From positions 14,642-78,641 of the forward strand of contig JASLNU010000058.1 of NCBI GenBank assembly GCA_030745835.1: a DNA stretch of 64,000 nt, written 5' to 3'. Positions 58,942-64,000 of this stretch are shown here, piece by piece. The stretch's first letter is position 1. The number at the start of each line of letters is the position of its first letter. This DNA comes from GCA-2687515 sp002687515 (GTDB lineage: Bacteria; Pseudomonadota; Alphaproteobacteria; Rhodospirillales; UBA2165). A program made the translations under genes and the position numbers. The notes under the pieces are model-generated. The model was not told where the DNA came from and did not search any database. It saw only the letters and a program-made list of their open reading frames with translations.

Positions 58942-60036
58942 ATGCTCAGGATGGATGTCCGCCACCAGGCCGGTGAATTTTCGCTTGAAGCCGCTTTCGA
59001 AGCCCCAGCCGGGTCGATAACCGCCATCTTCGGGCAATCGGGCGCCGGCAAAACCACGCTGATCAACCTGATCGCTGGACTCTCGAGCCCGGCCGAGGGG
59101 CAGATCGTTTGCGGCGGCGTCACCCTGTTTAATTCGGAAAACGGCGTCAATGTGCCGCCCGAACGGCGGCGCATCGGCTATGTCTTCCAGGAAGGCCGCC
59201 TGTTTCCGCACATGGATGTGCGCCGCAACCTTGCTTACGGCTACAAGGAAGGTTCGATGCTCGCCTTCGAGCAGATAACCGAACTCCTTGATCTTGGCTC
59301 ATTGCTGGCGCGCCGCCCCGATACGCTGTCGGGCGGCGAGCGGCAAAGGGTTGCCATCGGGCGGGCGCTCTTGAGCAATCCGGCATTGCTGCTGATGGAC
59401 GAACCCTTGGCATCCATCGACGCGCAAAGGCGCGGTGAAATCCTGCCCTTTATCGAGCGCCTCCGCGATGAGCTGAGCATTTCCATCGTCTATGTCAGCC
59501 ACGCCATCGATGAGGTTATCCGGCTTGCCGACAGCATGGTCCTGTTGTCCGGCGGCCGCGTCGCCGCCGTCGGCGGCGTCGAGGAATTGATGAGCCGTCT
59601 TGATTTGTTCCCCTTGACCGGACGCTTCGAGGCGGGCGCGGTTCTGGCCGCCACATGCCGTGGCTATGACCGCGAATATGGCCTGGCCGAACTGGCTTTT
59701 CAGGGGGGCATACTGCGCGTCGCCGGCGCCGAACTTGCGGTCGGCACCGAGGTCCGCGTCCATATCAGGGCGCGCGACGTTTCGCTGATGCTCAATCGCC
59801 CGGAAATGACCAGCGTTCTCAACATATTCGAGGGCCGGGTGGTCGAAATCGCCGAAACCGGCAGTCCGCAGGTGGATGTGCGGCTGGATATCGGCAGCCC
59901 CCTGATCGCCCGGATCACGCGGAAATCGATGCATGATTTGAAGCTTCGCGAAGGCGTCAAGCTGCATGCGCTGGTCAAGGCGGTGGCCATCGACCGGCGC
60001 AGCCTGAGCGCGACGGCGGCATCGCCGCGCGCCTGA
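58942..60036 (+). CDS. modC: Molybdate ABC transporter ATPase ModC
   Basis: 364 residues. Walker A GQSGAGKTT at 31-39, signature LSGGERQRVAIGRAL, Walker B LLMDEPLASID. The C-terminal part (about 290-355) is a molybdate-binding Mop domain, which in ModC can sense internal molybdate. It is the last gene of hisI-modABC; a small AT-rich hairpin (60048-60067) lies between it and the converging oxidoreductase gene. Confidence 0.95.
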   Translation: MLRMDVRHQAGEFSLEAAFEAPAGSITAIFGQSGAGKTTLINLIAGLSSPAEGQIVCGGVTLFNSENGVNVPPERRRIGYVFQEGRLFPHMDVRRNLAYGYKEGSMLAFEQITELLDLGSLLARRPDTLSGGERQRVAIGRALLSNPALLLMDEPLASIDAQRRGEILPFIERLRDELSISIVYVSHAIDEVIRLADSMVLLSGGRVAAVGGVEELMSRLDLFPLTGRFEAGAVLAATCRGYDREYGLAELAFQGGILRVAGAELAVGTEVRVHIRARDVSLMLNRPEMTSVLNIFEGRVVEIAETGSPQVDVRLDIGSPLIARITRKSMHDLKLREGVKLHALVKAVAIDRRSLSATAASPRA

Positions 60037-60083
60037 TTAATGCTGATGAAAATCCCTGACGATTTTCCGATCCGCTCTGTTCG

Positions 60084-63686
<3,603 letters not shown>

Positions 63687-63867
63687 TATCAATACCCTAC
63701 TAAAAAGAACGCCCGGTCGCGATTTCCACGGCCGCCAAGGCGGACCTGGGGCGGCCGAACGGCTACAATCCAGGATATAGAAATAGCAAGTACTGCTGGG
63801 AGTAACCTTGACGGACATCAAAAGTGAATGGACGCGAATACTAAGTTCTTATATCTATTGATCCGTG

Positions 63868-63924
63868 CCTATCCGCTTGACACCCACACCCACTACATCT
63901 AGGGTGGGCGTAAAGCGGATAGGG
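63868..63924. repeat. Inverted repeat ahead of the transposase fragment
   Basis: A 22-base arm starting CCTATCCGCTT (63868) is repeated inverted at 63903-63924, with 11 perfect outer pairs and only a few mismatches beyond. The spacer is about 13 bases. Placement just before a transposase start suggests an insertion-sequence end, but an insertion boundary or target duplication cannot be set from this window. Confidence 0.5.
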
Positions 63925-63932
63925 GGTTGGCT

Positions 63933-64000
63933 GTGGACGTTCTCGATCGAGATGATCTTCCGTTCCCGGAATCTCTTCCTGGGTTCCAGCGGCTTTTTCC
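63933..64000 (+). CDS. IS1595-family transposase, N-terminal fragment at the window edge
   Basis: From a GTG with AGGGGG six bases upstream the frame reads VDVLDRDDLPFPESLPGFQR then LF up to the edge. The LPxFQRLF pattern is characteristic of the start of IS1595-type transposases (zinc-ribbon DDE group). Only about 22 residues are visible, so activity and completeness cannot be judged. TTG at 63927 is a possible alternative start. Confidence 0.6.
   Translation, partial: MDVLDRDDLPFPESLPGFQRLF

Noticed and set aside
60048..60067. Terminator between modC and the oxidoreductase gene
   Set aside because: The 7-bp stem is AT-rich and has no T run, so support is too weak to list.

Overview
The window looks like a GC-rich alphaproteobacterial chromosome, probably near Rhodospirillales. 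The evidence is the gene content and order (a zapE-mdh-sucCDAB-lpdA run, sdhCDAB, xerC next to a DUF484 gene, rpsP-rimM-trmD-rplS followed by leuCDB-asd), FtsY without a long acidic domain, and translationally coupled ATGA junctions. The genus cannot be fixed from sequence alone. Almost all genes are ordinary core functions. The interesting signals lie between genes.

Layout. 1-7253: minus-strand cytochrome c maturation cluster ccmABCDEFGHI, followed by the start of a DHH phosphoesterase. 7646-13042: aconitase acnA, a DUF1223 thioredoxin-like protein and pgk on the plus strand. 13509-20890: minus-strand genes for a chemoreceptor-like protein with a degenerate signalling domain, ftsY, mtaB, dapF, a 4Fe-4S protein and two XRE regulators. 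21304-29850: ffh, rpsP, rimM, trmD, rplS, leuC, leuD, leuB and asd. 29869-31608: a response regulator and a long intergenic region. 31609-34969: sdhCDAB. 35120-37778: a possible degenerate GGDEF protein, a TerB-like protein and zapE. 38021-46921: mdh, sucCDAB and lpdA. 46939-50213: a SpoIIAA-like protein, a small membrane-anchored protein, xerC, a DUF484 gene and a transaldolase-like gene. 50622-52987: two tandem cystathionine beta-lyase paralogues. 52971-56978: zinc uptake genes znuB, znuC, zur and znuA plus a NicO-type transporter. 57060-60036: hisI and modABC. 60084-63686: a single-chain pyruvate:ferredoxin oxidoreductase. The right edge enters an apparent IS1595-family transposase.

The coding part describes respiratory carbon metabolism: aconitase, 2-oxoglutarate dehydrogenase, succinyl-CoA synthetase, succinate dehydrogenase and malate dehydrogenase, with c-type cytochrome assembly. 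Pyruvate:ferredoxin oxidoreductase adds a ferredoxin-linked route, and zinc and molybdate uptake systems supply metal cofactors.

The strongest unexplained signal is a minus-strand structured RNA candidate at about 31240-30615, with no plausible reading frame. It has a good promoter, a 12-bp helix joining its two ends exactly at the predicted start, many hairpins whose wobble pairs mostly fit minus-strand transcription, and a terminator. Other signals are four related hairpins around pgk with different but complementary stems and a shared loop motif, a probable attenuator ahead of ffh, a promoter-plus-hairpin RNA candidate after pgk, a minus-strand leader or small RNA ahead of ccmA, a 266-bp three-armed palindromic element ahead of the first cystathionine lyase gene, and a cluster of DnaA-box-like sequences ahead of sdhC. 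All structures were found by eye and none has been computed or searched against databases.
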